Positions 23,655 to 35,640 of a DNA stretch of 64,000 nt are shown in pieces. Source of the stretch: Psettodes erumei. Its lineage: Eukaryota; Chordata; Actinopteri; Pleuronectiformes; Psettodidae. The position numbers and the translations under genes are program-made. The notes under the pieces were generated by a model. That model ran no database searches. It saw only the letters and a program-made list of their open reading frames with translations, and had not been told where the DNA came from. Each line of letters begins with the position of its first letter. The first letter of the stretch is position 1. Where the stretch lies: contig JAFBJZ010000957.1 in the NCBI GenBank assembly GCA_016785225.1, positions 33,501 through 97,500 of the forward strand, read 5' to 3'.

Positions 23655-23860
23655 TGACAGGTACAGGAAACTGGAGGAGGAAACTCTCCATTAAATGAAA
23701 CAACTGGAACAGATTGGATGAAATGAGGCTCATTAGAGCGTCGAGGACGAGGAGGAGCTGCTCATTTACATGCAGCCGAGTCGCTGCGCTCGGCTGCTTC
23801 GCTTAATGAGAGGAAGAGATTAACATCGTTCAGGAGCTCCACCTCCACCACCAGCCAGGT
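23655..23860. promoter_or_regulatory. Candidate conserved noncoding element with a hairpin
   Basis: Motif-rich island: ATTAAATG (23691-23698), CTCATTAGAG (23729-23738) and a nested inverted repeat at 23761-23810. The inner arms GCAGCCGAG and CTCGGCTGC (9 bp, 8-nt loop) are flanked by outer arms CTCATT and AATGAG. Could be a regulatory element or a structured transcript; neither can be shown here. Confidence 0.38.
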
Positions 23861-24239
23861 TAACACACACACACACACACACACAACAGCTGGCAAACAA
23901 CCTGCTGCAGAATGAAACTCACACTGTAACACACACATCAGGGACCGGGCCGTCCAGACCCACAATCCAGTCCAGATTTTCTGTCTACAGATTGACTGGT
24001 GATTCATATTAACACAACAAGAAGGTGCTGAGACATTCAGCCGGGCCAAACCGGGTCCAGGTACCTGGCGTCCGACAGCGCAGAGACAGAGCGAGCGCTG
24101 GGAGCTGTGGTTCAGATCCACACAGATGGTGTTTGTGGTTGGTGTTTCTGTTGGAGCAACGACAGACAAACTGTTGAGTCATTAGTTTGGAGATAAGAGA
24201 CGTGAGTCCTGTCCGGGGCCGGACGCCGACAGGACGAGG

Positions 24240-24670
24240 TCCATTTATCTTTTCCTGCAGGTCGCGAGGACGAACGCCGTGGATGCCGAGCCGTCAGTCA
24301 ACGTCAGAAAGGTGACGGCGGACCGGCCGGAGAAACGGCGGCCTGCTCCTTTAAAATGATGAGAGGCTTTGCTCATGGGGGGGGCTAAATCCAAAATGTA
24401 CAAAAATAAAAGCCTATTAGTGGAGTGAAACATTTTGATCTATCAGGCTGCAAATACAAACAATGTCAACACCCAAACACATCTGTTGCAGCTTATCTGC
24501 TCCCACTGCACTTAACGTGCTCCTAATGCGGCCGCCGCCGTTTCTACCTTCACGCTGCACGTGCTGCATGCTCACCGCTCCATACATTCACACGAGAAGA
24601 CTGAAGATGAGCCTGAGGCGTAAACTGAATCACTTTTTAATTAATTAGTGAACGAGCCAAGACGCCGTGC
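24240..24670. promoter_or_regulatory. Candidate conserved noncoding element
   Basis: Island with GGCGGACCGGCCGGAGAAAC near 24316, a Sox/Fox-like ACAAACAATG near 24457, and a homeodomain palindrome TTTAATTAATTAG at 24634-24646. Sequence complexity is high and lacks simple repeats, unlike its flanks. Confidence 0.4.
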
Positions 24671-25857
24671 GTCCAAACATGGGGAGGACGACGGATGTTT
24701 CGCCGTGTCAGATCGTGGCGCTGAAACTGAGCGGATACCTGAACGCAGCCTGTTGGCTGCAGCTCAAACACTCAGAGGATTTTCATGCCGGGCCGTAAGA
24801 GGCTTTTATTTTTATACTAATGCCTGACTTAAAAGGTAAAAAAATCTGTTTGCTGCCAGCGTTCACCTGATGATGTCATCACGAGCCAAAACAAACAGAG
24901 GCATTATGGGAAAATCTGTTAATGTGGGGGAGAAGAAGAGGAGCAGAGACGTGTCCGTTATACGTAGATTAAATACTGCAAATAAAAACTTTTTAATTTA
25001 TTTAATTTTCTTATTTTCCTAATTTTATTTCCTCGTAAAAAAATCTGTTATTAGTTCACTTCCACTGTAAACATTATATCTATGTAATGAGTAAACAAAC
25101 TTTTATAGTTGTCGTGATTTCCCCGCAGACGTTTTTCTTATTGTCGTCGAGGAAAAACAAGCTTGTTTTTAAAAATCATTTCCACATGTGGAGATACGAG
25201 GTTTCTGTCCCGGCACAAAGAAAAGCCTCAAACCAGCAGATCATAAAAAATGAATCACGTAAATAAACATGAAATGTGTCTGTCGGGGTTTCCGGAATAA
25301 AAACACCTTTTATTTTTGTTTCCTGCAGCAGCAGCAAAGTTGTGTGTGTTTTTTTCTTTCAGAGGTAATTTCAGCCGCAAACGGTGAAATTAAAAGCGAA
25401 GGCATTCAGACAGACGAGCTGCATCGAAATCAGATTAGGAAATTGGGGCAACGCTCCCCCCGGAGAGTCTGATGTTCAGCTGGAAAAGACATCTGACACC
25501 ACAGGAAACAAACACACACACACACACACATTTACTCCAGTTGAGTACTGGAGTAAATACTACTACAATAAAATAATTCACCACCCCGTGAGAAATCTGA
25601 GCCTTTTCCTTCCTGTTTTTCACACGTTTGTAATAATTACTGAGCGTTTGTTGTGTCATTAAATCAGATGATCATGTGACATTACCCCACACACACACAC
25701 ACCTATACACACCTGTGAACACCTGTGTGTAAGCCCCTCCCCTCCTGCAGGTGATCAGCCGCAGCAGCTGAATTATTAATTCAGAGCAGATTTATCTGTT
25801 ATTTTTATTGTTTGTGTGAATGAATATACATAAGCCCTCCCCCCCCGAGAGCCCCCC

Positions 25858-25894
<37 letters not shown>

Positions 25895-25899
25895 AGATG
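24671..25899. other. Spacer with a smaller possible element
   Basis: No gene seen. The 25360-25475 stretch (AATTTCAGCCGCAAACGG, then CATCGAAATCAGATTAGG) looks non-repetitive and could be regulatory. AT-rich sequence fills 24960-25100; CA tracts lie at 25513-25529 and 25859-25891. Confidence 0.5.
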
Positions 25900-26340
25900 A
25901 ATATTCCTCCGGCTGAAGATACGAGTCACATCAAACTTTAATCACCTCCCTGTATTTGCATTTGATTCCAGGAGAGCGGGGTGTGTGTGTGTGTGTGTGT
26001 GGGGGGGTATTCCCAGCGAGCGGTGACTCCGTCTTTGATGATCGGGACAATTAGGACGGATCAAAGTGAAGGTTTGACGAGGCCTGCAGCTCATTTACAT
26101 AATGAAATTAGCTGCAGATGAGAAGAATCAGTCAGAGGAACAACTGGTTTCCATTATTCATACCAGGAAAGAATCTGTTTATGATGCTAATGTCGCCATT
26201 ACCAACCTCGTCTCCAATTAACAGTTTGTTAATTAACCTCTCGTTTACATCTGATCGCATTCTCTGTCGTTGTCTCGCGGCTCAGCGTTGTTTGTTTCTG
26301 ATTACATCACATCACGTCCTGACGAAGTGTTAATCACACG
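25900..26340. promoter_or_regulatory. Candidate conserved noncoding element with POU octamer
   Basis: Two islands interrupted by a GT tract (25980-26000). The left has a perfect octamer ATTTGCAT (25954-25961). The right has TTTACATAATGAAATTAG (about 26094-26111), CCAATTAACAG and TTAATTAACC (26213-26238), all POU/homeodomain-type motifs. One of the best enhancer-like stretches in the intergenic interval. Confidence 0.45.
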
Positions 26341-27047
26341 TGATGAATCCATTAGAGCTGAGGCGCGAACAGGTGGCGGCGCGGCTCACCTGTAACACAC
26401 CTGGATAATAAAACACAAACATCTCTCAGGTGAGACTCGCAGGTACGCCGCCTGACAATGAGTGACGTCGCATCAGCTTCGACCGAGGAAGCCGCGTTCA
26501 GAAACGTCCTCGCTGAAAGCTCAGAGGTCAGAGGTCACAGCCCCCGAGGTCCTGTTATCTAACTAATGAGCGGCGCAGAGCTGACCTCAGATCAGACAAG
26601 TGGTTTGATCCATGGGAACTGGATCAGAGACCACTTCCTGTCTGCTCCAGTCATCAGAGCCACTGCTAGCCTAGCTTAGCACAGAGACTGGAAGCAGGGG
26701 GAAACTGTTAGCCTAGCCTAGCTCAGATGTGACGTTACACAAACGTCAGAGTTGAGGCGTATTGATCTTCTGATCGGATCTGATTGGCTCAGCTTCATAC
26801 AGGTGGACTCAGGTAACGATCAGAACCACCTGAGCCTCGTCAGTGACTCTCACACTGTGTGTGTGTGTGTGTGTGTGTTTTAATGTGTGTTGGGAGGGTG
26901 ATGGAGGTGTGGCACTGTAACCCCCCCCCCACACACACACACACACACACATATAAACCCAGTGTTCGCCCACACTCTTTTTCTCAAGATGTGACGGAGT
27001 GGGTAGGAGTGTGTGTGAGATCTGTTTTATGATGTGTATGACTCTGT

Positions 27048-27101
<54 letters not shown>

Positions 27102-27539
27102 GACTCTGGGGGAAGTGTTGTTCCCATGCCCTCTCTGCATTCCTGCCTAAGATCCCAGACGCGTTTTTTGGGGTCTTGTATTTATTTTTCCTCCCCCAAC
27201 ATGGAGTCCAGGATGTCGAGTCTCACACTCACACACACACACACACACACACACAGACAGACACACACACACAGTGGTGACACTAACAGCTGAAATATGA
27301 AGCGATAACAGAAACAGGCCGTTAGTGAGAGAAGTTACAGGATTTAACCCCGGACTCAAGGTCTTCCTGGGTCCACGTGGTTCTGAGGAGCTGAGACCCA
27401 GGGCCGGAGCGGGACCAGGTCCAACTCAGTCTAATGGGGGTCAGGTCAGGTCTGGTTTGACTGTTTTACCGGAGAGCAGACTGAGAACCTTCACCTCAAC
27501 GTCAGGTTTGTCAGAGGAAACCGTCAGAGGTTTGATTCT
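26341..27539. other. Intergenic spacer with microsatellites
   Basis: No gene seen. A CTCF-like motif (CGAACAGGTGGCGG) lies at 26366-26379. A GCTAGCCTAGCTTAGC-type patch is at 26665-26723. GT/CA tracts lie at 26858-26878, 26930-26951, 27051-27098 and 27228-27270. Confidence 0.55.
27051..27098. repeat. (GT)24 microsatellite
   Basis: Perfect 48-bp dinucleotide tract. Confidence 0.98.
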
Positions 27540-27725
27540 CGTGATGCAGCAGACGTGGGATCAGTTTGATGAAAATAAACACAACGCTCTCCTTCATTTC
27601 CATTTCTCTGCACATTAATGACTCTCAGCCGAGTATCAGAGCAGAGGCCTGAATATTCATGGCCCCGCTCGTCGGCCCCCGGGGGCCCCGCATGGAGCCG
27701 CTCATCCAGGCAACAATACAACACC
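27540..27725. promoter_or_regulatory. Candidate conserved noncoding element
   Basis: Complex island with CACATTAATGACTC (27610-27623), CCTGAATATTCATGG (about 27648-27662) and a 14-bp palindrome GGCCCCCGGGGGCC (27674-27687), ending in CAGGCAACAATACAAC. Sharp transition to AT-rich spacer on the right. Confidence 0.42.
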
Positions 27726-27938
27726 CTGAGTTTGATGTTGACCAGTCGACTTTATAAATAAAGTTTTTATGCAGCTTCACTTTTTTCACCTGATTAATGT
27801 TTCACTGTAATATATAGTAATATAATATAATATAATATATATATATATTTAAATTATCTTTGGGTTTGTACCTGATTCTTTTTGTGTGTTACTCAAAACT
27901 TGTAGGTTTTTGTACCCCAGATTTTTAGTTTGGGCTCA

Positions 27939-27991
<53 letters not shown>

Positions 27992-29189
27992 TCTGGGAAA
28001 GCAGCCCACACTCTGAAGGTACTTTATTTTGGCGAGGACTTCCCCTCTGATATCAGACTGATGGACTGAGGAGGAGAAACGACATCCTGCAGATCAGACG
28101 GGAGCAGCTTCCCACCCGCCCCCCCGCCCCCCTGCAGGAAGTAGTGACCCCAAGGTACTTCAGATGTGTAGAGGACATTGCTCGAGGGCCGTCCATGTTT
28201 TCCTAACGGTCGGAGCTTTACACGTCCCCCACGCTCGTCTCCCACGCTGCCCCCCCCATGACGATGAGCGGGGAGCGAGGGAAAGTATGTCGGAGGTTTC
28301 TCAGGAGTTACTGGATATTTTTAGTCTGTTACCACATCCACAGCTCGCGCTTAACACACAGGAAACTGGAAAGAATTAAACCTGGAGAACAGAAAAGGTC
28401 AGATAGATCAATCAATATATAGCTCAATAGATCAATAGATGGATGATAGATGTTTGGTTAGTTATAATAGGAAATAGATTACTTAAGATAATAAAACTCT
28501 CAGTTCACGGTGAATCACAGGTTTGTGGTTATTTAAATGTTAACGTCCGGTTCAGGTGAAGTTAAACCTAAACTAAAACTTTAGATGATCTAATGGTAAA
28601 CAACCCCACCTGTGTCTCAGGTCATTCTGTGAATGTACGTTAATATATTATATATATTATCAGAGTTAATAATTCATGATTATAGTTAATAACTCTGTTA
28701 ATGTTAACCCCCCGCAGACTGAACCTGAACAACAATCTTGTGTTACTGTGTAATCAGTCTCTGTTTCTGTGTCGAATCAGCAGATCTCTGCGTGATGGGA
28801 CGTTTGATCACGCGTGTCTAATGTGGTCATGTGTGTCGGCCTCAGTAACGTTATCATGACTCATCGTTTTAATGACGACAGCGCTCACAGAAACACACCG
28901 AGGTGAAGCGGTGGACACACCTGTGACGACGCAGGTGACGTTAGCCTTCAGCTGGACACACCAACCTGGACATGTCCAGGTGGATCCAGGACTCTCGGTG
29001 TCGGTCGGGTCCTGATCCTGTGACCCGGCGTCCATCGGGACGGTCTTTAGGAAGCATGAACCCTGCAGGTGAAGCGGTTCCTAAAGTTTAGCGTGGAACA
29101 TCAAACCAGAACCGTCACCGTTCTGACATCAGTTCAAATGGATCAGGACAAACGGGTTGTCCATTAACGGACCTCTCAGCAGAACGTCT
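27726..29189. other. Intergenic spacer
   Basis: No gene seen. (TATAA)n at 27812-27850; a (GT) tract at 27942-27990; GATAGAT repeats at 28400-28455. The 28180-28370 stretch is non-repetitive and may hold a weak regulatory element. Confidence 0.5.
27942..27990. repeat. (GT)24 microsatellite
   Basis: Perfect tract of about 49 bp. Confidence 0.98.
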
Positions 29190-29480
29190 GCTGGACCGGG
29201 ATGAAAGCCGGTGAGCGGGAGGTGAACGGCAGCTCTCCGTCTTAGAGGCATTACTGACGTTTCCTTGAAATTGGATAATTGCTGGCTGCCGTGAGCGAAG
29301 CATTCAGACGAGCCCACACAGTTTGGCATCCACTCGTCTTTTTTCTCCACCGCTCAACTTTAAATTATAGGTTGTCAGCGCTGGCGCTGTAATTTTGTCC
29401 GTCTCTCTGAAGACGAGGATAATTCTGGAGCGTATAGACTCCAGTGGATGTATGGCTTATTGTTGCTACGTGATTGGGAG
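29190..29480. promoter_or_regulatory. Candidate conserved noncoding element
   Basis: Complex island with GGCATTACTGACGTTTCC near 29247, GGATAATTGCTGGCTGCC near 29272 and TAAATTATAGG near 29360. No simple repeats. Adjacent on the right to the E2-box cluster at 29591-29804. Confidence 0.4.
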
Positions 29481-29590
29481 ACATGTTGGGTCCTTAAACG
29501 CATCGGCACCGCAGATTTTCACTTTGGAACCAGTTTAAATTCATTTTTTCAGGTTGGGTCAGGATTATGTCACCGCTCGTTGTTGTTTCA

Positions 29591-29804
29591 CACCTGTGTT
29601 CACACCTGTGTTCACACCTGTAACCCTCACCTGACCTCCACGCTCACCTGCAGATCTTTATGTAATCCAGACTGTATAATACTGAAACACCTGGTACCTG
29701 CAGCAGGTAAATACAGACCATATGATGGCAGGTTCAGTTTCATCAAACACAAAGCGCTCCGTTAAAACCGGTTTGTCCTTGTCTCCAGCGGGTGAACTCA
29801 CCTG
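29591..29804 (+). promoter_or_regulatory. Cluster of CACCTG E2-boxes
   Basis: CACCTG occurs at 29591, 29603, 29615, 29628, 29645 and 29688 (first bases), then at 29799, with TACCTG at 29695 and CAGGTA at 29704. The first three are part of a 12-bp near-repeat (CACCTGTGTTCA). CACCTG is the recognition sequence of ZEB1/ZEB2 zinc fingers, so autoregulation of the neighbouring zeb2 gene is conceivable; many bHLH factors bind it too. Confidence 0.4.
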
Positions 29805-31869
29805 AAGGCGAGAGTCCAGCTTCTCCAGGTCTTCAGACTGTGGCAGGTCTGGATCAGTATTCACAGACAGGCTCTGGATGTGATGTGATGCAGCTGAATC
29901 TGCAAACATCAACAGAAGAGCAGTGGAGGGGAACCTGTAATTGGAGTAACTGAATATGGATGAACTCGCTCATCACGTGAAAATCACAGGAGACAAAGCT
30001 TCGCTTCGTCCGACGCGGTAAAACAAAACGATAACGGCTGAGATGAAAGGTTTGTTTTCATGACACGATCATGGGGGTGACACGGTTTCACTTATGTAGG
30101 CCAAGTACTTTTACTGCAGTACTCTGCTTAAACACTGAAGTATTTGTGCTCTGATGTTTCACCTGGAGTACGGAGATTCTGTCGTCCCTTCACCTGAAGT
30201 CGACATAAACCTGATGAGTAATTAGCAGGTTGATAAGAGTCATTACCAGCGTTGAGGCGGCGTCAAACAGTTAAAGCGCCTGAAGTTGAAGCAATGGTTT
30301 ACGTAAACACAGTCAAAGATCATGTGAAGTGGAAGTGCTGAGATGTAAATGTAGAAGCTGTCAGCAGATTAAATTATAACATACTTCAAGCAGTTGATGT
30401 GTCGCACAATGAAATAATGACAGTTAAAGGAAAAATCAGTCAACTGAGGAAAATATGTGTGAAAGAAAATATTAAATGAAAGGAAGTGGTACCTAAAAGG
30501 TACAAAAGGAAGTTGAAGTGGCAGTGGGAAAGGATTTCTTAAAGCAGTTGAAGTGTTAAAGCCAAAGTGATGGTGGAGTTTCAGGTTTGAATTGAATTAA
30601 TAAAAGAAGTGAAGTGAACGTGCTGAAAGGACTTGAAGAGTTTGATATTTAGGGAAACTGCCAAACAGACTGAAGAGGTGTTGAAAACCATGAATGAAAC
30701 TGAAGTGGCAGTTGGTGTAAAGCACATGTATCCCTCAGGACTTGTGTCAGTGCTAAAACTGAAGTGTACACAGTATAAACAATGAAAGGAGTTGAAGTGG
30801 ATTCCTAAATTTAAGTTAGTTTAAGTTTAAGTTAGTGTCAGGACAAATGTAAAAACTAAGAGTAGATTTGATTAGATGGGATTACATTATTATATTAACA
30901 GTCAGCATCTCATCATTACATTGTGTTCTCATGAGAAACTGAGCAGATGTTTTCCATCAACATGTTGCCACCGTGCAGATGTTTTACGAGCGTTTGTTTT
31001 CATGTGGTTTCAGCATGGGGAAGTGTTGTTTTCAGCTTTCCACAGTTTTTAATAAACTGAAAAGATTTCTCCATGAACAAAATGACAGATACAGAAACAA
31101 ACCTGAGAAACGTGTCATCATTTCTTCATAATGGACTCAGATTTAAAACTTACTTCAGCGAGTACCATAATAGTACTTATTATGATGTCATAATAAACTT
31201 CAGGGTAATCCAGGGTCAGACGTTTGACAACAACAGTAATTAATAGACGTCTTATCTTAATCTTAGTTGTCAATAAATTGAGTAGAATTTGTTCTGGTAT
31301 AAAAGAAATAAAGGATAAAAAATAATATGATAAGAACTAATATGACACAGGATTTCTTCTTTTAAAAAACTGCAGTTTATTAACGACAGTATTATAACAT
31401 AAAGAACCAATAAATGATCCAGTAAATTCCCTGTTGGAGTGAAATCTATGAAGTTCGATGAAGTAGAGAAGTACTTTAGATAACATGAATCCTTCACTGT
31501 ACATGTCATGATAATGAGATTATTCACAGTGGATAAGTATATAAGTATATAAGTATTTATAAGTAAATAAGTGTACTGAGCCTTTCACAGCGTGACAGAG
31601 ATTGTTCTGCTTCCATACGAGTTGGACAAAAAATTATAATGAGTCGTCGTTCACACAGTTTTTATTTAAACACCAGACAATGCTGAGAATGAAGCATGTG
31701 CCCGATACGTTCATGACGCAGTGTAAACGTGTTAGTCACGTGCACATGCTAATCATACACACTTTCAGCTCGTTTTGATGTGGCGTGAAGAAATGTACTA
31801 ATCCTAATCCTAATAATCCAGCCTTTATTAAATTAATAGATCATCTGGAGCCACAGTTTTAGACTGTTG
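29805..31869. other. AT-rich spacer with degenerate GAAGTG repeats
   Basis: No gene seen. From about 30270 to 30800 the hexamer GAAGTG recurs about ten times, with TGAAGTGGCAGT twice (near 30514 and 30701), like an eroded minisatellite. 31130-31560 is AT-rich, with (AAGTATAT)-type repeats at 31535-31565. Confidence 0.5.
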
Positions 31870-32480
31870 AAACGCTGATTTCAGATCAGAAGTTAAACTT
31901 GACCGTGTCCGTGTGTAATAGCACGATGATAACGCCCGTTAGCCTGTGGCTCATTAAAGAGCAGCGTCTGTTTTTTATGCGGGTGAGAAACGTCCCGAGA
32001 GACACAAACATGTTGTTGTGTCCCTCAGTGGGACACTTCCTGTCTCCACCAGGCCTTTTCTCTCCTCACACAGATTGTTTGTAGGACCAACACAAAGATG
32101 CATGAAAAGAACCATAAATTGAAATATAATGAGTGGTTCTGATCAGAAACAATGATGGCTGAAGTCGGACCGCTGTGTCACTTCTGAGAAGCCATGGCAA
32201 CGCGCTCTGACAGGAAGTTTAATTTCTCAGGCCTTTAGGAATATTAATAACCATCGAGCTGCGGCTGCCAAGTTCCTCTGGCCGGGGTTCAAACCCACGC
32301 AGCGAACAGGACGCTCAGTCAGGATGTAATGTAAGCAGCAGATAAACTGCTGCTGCTGTTTGTGCTGTGGATCATAATTAGCTGTCGGTTAAACAGTTTG
32401 ATGGTAATTGTCATTGATGGCAGCAAGAAGCGAGCCAGGAGCTGCTGACGCTCTGCCAGCTGAGAGCTTCCACCCGATGG
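31870..32480. promoter_or_regulatory. Candidate conserved noncoding element(s)
   Basis: Long motif-rich stretch. Notable sites are GATGATAACGCCCGTTAG near 31925, GGAATATTAATAACC near 32239, ATCATAATTAGC at 32371-32382 and GGTAATTGTCATTGATGGC at 32403-32421 (homeodomain and PBX/MEIS-like). Likely more than one element. Confidence 0.42.
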
Positions 32481-33169
32481 TTCTCCACCACAGATTCGTG
32501 TTTCACCTACAGGCTCAAGAAGAATGACGAGGTGTTTGGACTCTACAGGTTCTGCAATGAAGTCCAGAGTCTCTTATTTGATCCAGAAACACCATCACAA
32601 TCCAGAACCACCTATAAAAGTCCTCATAAAACCCAAATGCCTTAAAAATCCTGAAATGTCCTCGACCTTCTTACTTTTTCTCTGTCTTCTTATCTTCTAC
32701 ACATTTTATCCTTTTTCTTACGTGTCCTCACTTTCTTAAATGTCCTTCTTTACGCTCTCACTTTCAAATATACATGTCTCAAGAATGTCCTCACTGTCCA
32801 CATATAAATACTGTCTTACCTCAAAAATGTTATTCATTAATAAAAATTACCTGGTTGACACCAAGGTCCTAATTTTCCACAGATGTTCTCACCTTCATGA
32901 AAACTCCACACAAGCCATAAAATGTCCTCAACTTTCACAAAGGTCCACACGTCAGCGTCGTCGCTCTCCAGGTGAAACATGAAGTATGTCTTTATATTAT
33001 TCACAACAGCTCTGTTCAGGTGTTATCTGCCTGTAATCCGAGTTTATGCACTAGAAAGGAAATAGAAATGTTTGCTCGACATTTTCTGACATCCTCTGGG
33101 TCTTCACAGAAATAAATTTGACTGTAAACTCATATCCATGGGTATAAACAGCGTTCAGATATCCGTGAC
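32481..33169. other. Spacer with degenerate TGTCCTCA repeats
   Basis: No gene seen. AATGTCCTC-type words recur at irregular spacing between 32620 and 32940 on a pyrimidine-rich background, as in an eroded tandem repeat. Confidence 0.5.
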
Positions 33170-33420
33170 GGCAGGTTTTAATCTCATTCTGCTGCTTTTA
33201 ATTGGAGAATGATGAGGAGGGAAGTTGCCGCCCGCTGGGCCTCTGAAGACACGACTGAGGGGGCTGTTTTTATTTGAAAACCCTGTAATGAAGTTAATTT
33301 TACACGGTTTCCATTCATTAAGACCAGCTCGCTCAGGTGCTCGGCAGACGCCCCTGAGCTCACGGAGGAATGAGGCTGTTGGACCATAAGCAGACGGTTT
33401 GTAAATAAACACAAACAACA
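33170..33420. promoter_or_regulatory. Candidate conserved noncoding element
   Basis: Complex island with CTTTTAATTGGAGAATGATG near 33195 and GAAGTTAATTTTACACGG near 33290, and a GC-rich middle. Both strands are open for about 90-100 codons, which is probably incidental. Confidence 0.4.
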
Positions 33421-35439
33421 ACGACCAAACAACAAAGAAAGCAAAACGTTGTGTTCAGAGAAGTGAGAAAACCCAGTGCGTTTCACCTGTCCGCCTTACC
33501 ACAGGTGCTGGCTCGTTCTCGTGACGCACCTCCCCAGCTGGTCCCCACAAAGGCAGAAGAACCGGAGCCGCGCCTCCAGGTGAGTCCAGGTGTTCGTTGT
33601 CCCACAACATTAACCTGGTGTTGGATAAACATCTGGGTGCTTTAAATTGTGTCGTGAAAATGTTCCTCGGAGGTTTTCTGGCAGCAGCCAGGTGTGTGGT
33701 CTTCAGAGCTCTGTGATTGGCTTACGGCACCAGTGACATCACAGTGTTCCCAAAGGGGCGTGTCTGTTGGAGCTGAGTTATGTTGGCGTCGACGTCTGGA
33801 GGCGTCAAGGCGCCACCTCAGACTTTCTCCTCCGCCCTGCACATGGATCTGATTTTAGAGGCTGCAGAGGGACTCCTCGTCACGGAGCCGCTGATTTACA
33901 CCTCGACAAACCAGATACATGTTTATACAAGCTTATATGTACTTATACTTCTTTATACTTATTAATATGTCTTCATACGTTCTTATGCACCTATAAGTCT
34001 TTATAAGTCTTTATCTATCATATAAACATTTCAGATGAAAACATTAACATCTGAAAACAAAGCTACAAAAATAGAGCAAATAAAGATGAAAACTTAAATC
34101 AATATGAAGCTGAAGGCCGAGAGGATTAACGTGAAACTTACCCTTAAAAATGTTGTAGTAAACACATCTGTTTACCAAAAGTTTGATCAGATTGGACAAA
34201 CACAATTTGTGTAAACACACAATACTGAATTAAAAAACCCACAAAAGTTGTTTGTGTTATTTATCGATGAAGTTCATTGTCTCAGTTTCACAAAGTTGAT
34301 CAGAAAACCAAACGTCACTGTGTTTAGTTTAAGATGTCTCACACAGAGGAAGGACAAACAGGGATGTACTTTTAGAGTGTGTGTGTGTGTGTGTGTGTGT
34401 TAATGTTGTGTCAGAGTCAAATGACTCACTGTGTCTCCTCTGCTCTGTCCAGAAAACAGAGTTTCTTTAATGTACATTCATATTTATCTAATAAAAAAAC
34501 AATTACAGTGACGGAGCTGCTCCTCCTCCTCCTCCTCTTCCTCCTCCTCCTCTTCCTCCAGATGTCTGGACTCATCTTCTCCTCGTGTCTGAGCGTCTTG
34601 TTGAGAAGCTGCTGTGATGGATTCACTGTGTCACAGATGAAGATGCTGATCAGATGAAGGTTTCGTCCTGATGCAGGTTTCATGTTTGATTAGCTGAATT
34701 ATTTATAGTTGCATCAGCTGATTTCAGTACAATCACTGCTCAGTAAATTCATTTATGTAATATATATAAATATACTATATTTAACACCAAAATGTTAAAT
34801 GAGACCAAAATGTGTTTTATTCACTGTGTCTACAGAAGGAACCCTGGTGGACTCTGCAGGTCTTTGCAGGACTCTGGTGGACTCTGCAGGACCGAGAGTA
34901 AGAAAGAGGTTGGAAGACTGACAGACTGGGAGATGCCGGCTGCCTGCTCCCATCATGCACCGGGGCGGACAGAACATGGAGCAGGTATAGTTTGTGTAAA
35001 TTATAAAAGTGATGAGCTTTCTTGTTTTGGACCTTAGCCATGTTGGGAGCCATGTTGGGAGCCATGTTGGGAGCCTTGCAGTCATCTGATCTTTGTGACA
35101 GTAGCACCAGCAGTGTTATCGCTTGGAAAACCAGTTTAGATGTTTGGAACCTTCTGATCTTCACAAGAATTTAACATAAAGTGAGTTTGAAGACAGTTTT
35201 ACTGTGAGGTAAAAAGTTGTAAATATAAAAATGGACATTAAAACAGCTGGACATCCAGAACAATGTCCTGTCCTCTTTCCTGTTGTAATCTGATGTGTGG
35301 ACAACAGACTTGGACTCTGGGTGGTCTCTTCTTCTTCTTCTTCTTCTTCTTCTTCCTTCTCTTTCTTCTTCTCCTTCATGGTGGGGGTAAACAAGTTGTT
35401 TTATGATTCATGCAGCAGATCCTCACAGCAGCAGCTTCT
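33421..35439. other. Intergenic spacer with simple repeats
   Basis: No gene seen. A 12-bp repeat (GCCATGTTGGGA, three copies and part) lies at 35038-35077. Polypyrimidine (CTC)n/(TTC)n tracts lie at 34517-34560 and 35326-35375. AT-rich at 33940-34270. Confidence 0.55.
35326..35375. repeat. (TTC)n trinucleotide tract
   Basis: Imperfect TTC/CTT repeat; polypurine on the minus strand. Confidence 0.92.
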
Positions 35440-35640
35440 CTAAATTTGATTACCTCAAAAATATGGAGCGCAGCAGCAGCTTGTGTCCATGATTAAATCA
35501 ATGCTAACAAGAGCTTATTAAATTGATATGATCGGCTCCATGGTGGCGTCCTCCTGCTCCCCCTCCCCCTCCGTGATGGGGGTTTCCACCAAAGCGAACT
35601 GTCGTGTGAGCGTCAGGTGAGGCATCATGACCACTTCCTG
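35440..35640. promoter_or_regulatory. Candidate conserved noncoding element
   Basis: Complex island: CCATGATTAAATCAATGC near 35488, CTTATTAAATTGATATGATC near 35514, then a CCCTCCC-rich end. Homeodomain-type motifs dominate. Confidence 0.38.

Noticed and set aside
32285..32305. tRNA T-loop-like GGGGTTCAAACCCACG
   Set aside because: No acceptor stem, D-arm or anticodon arm can be drawn around it.
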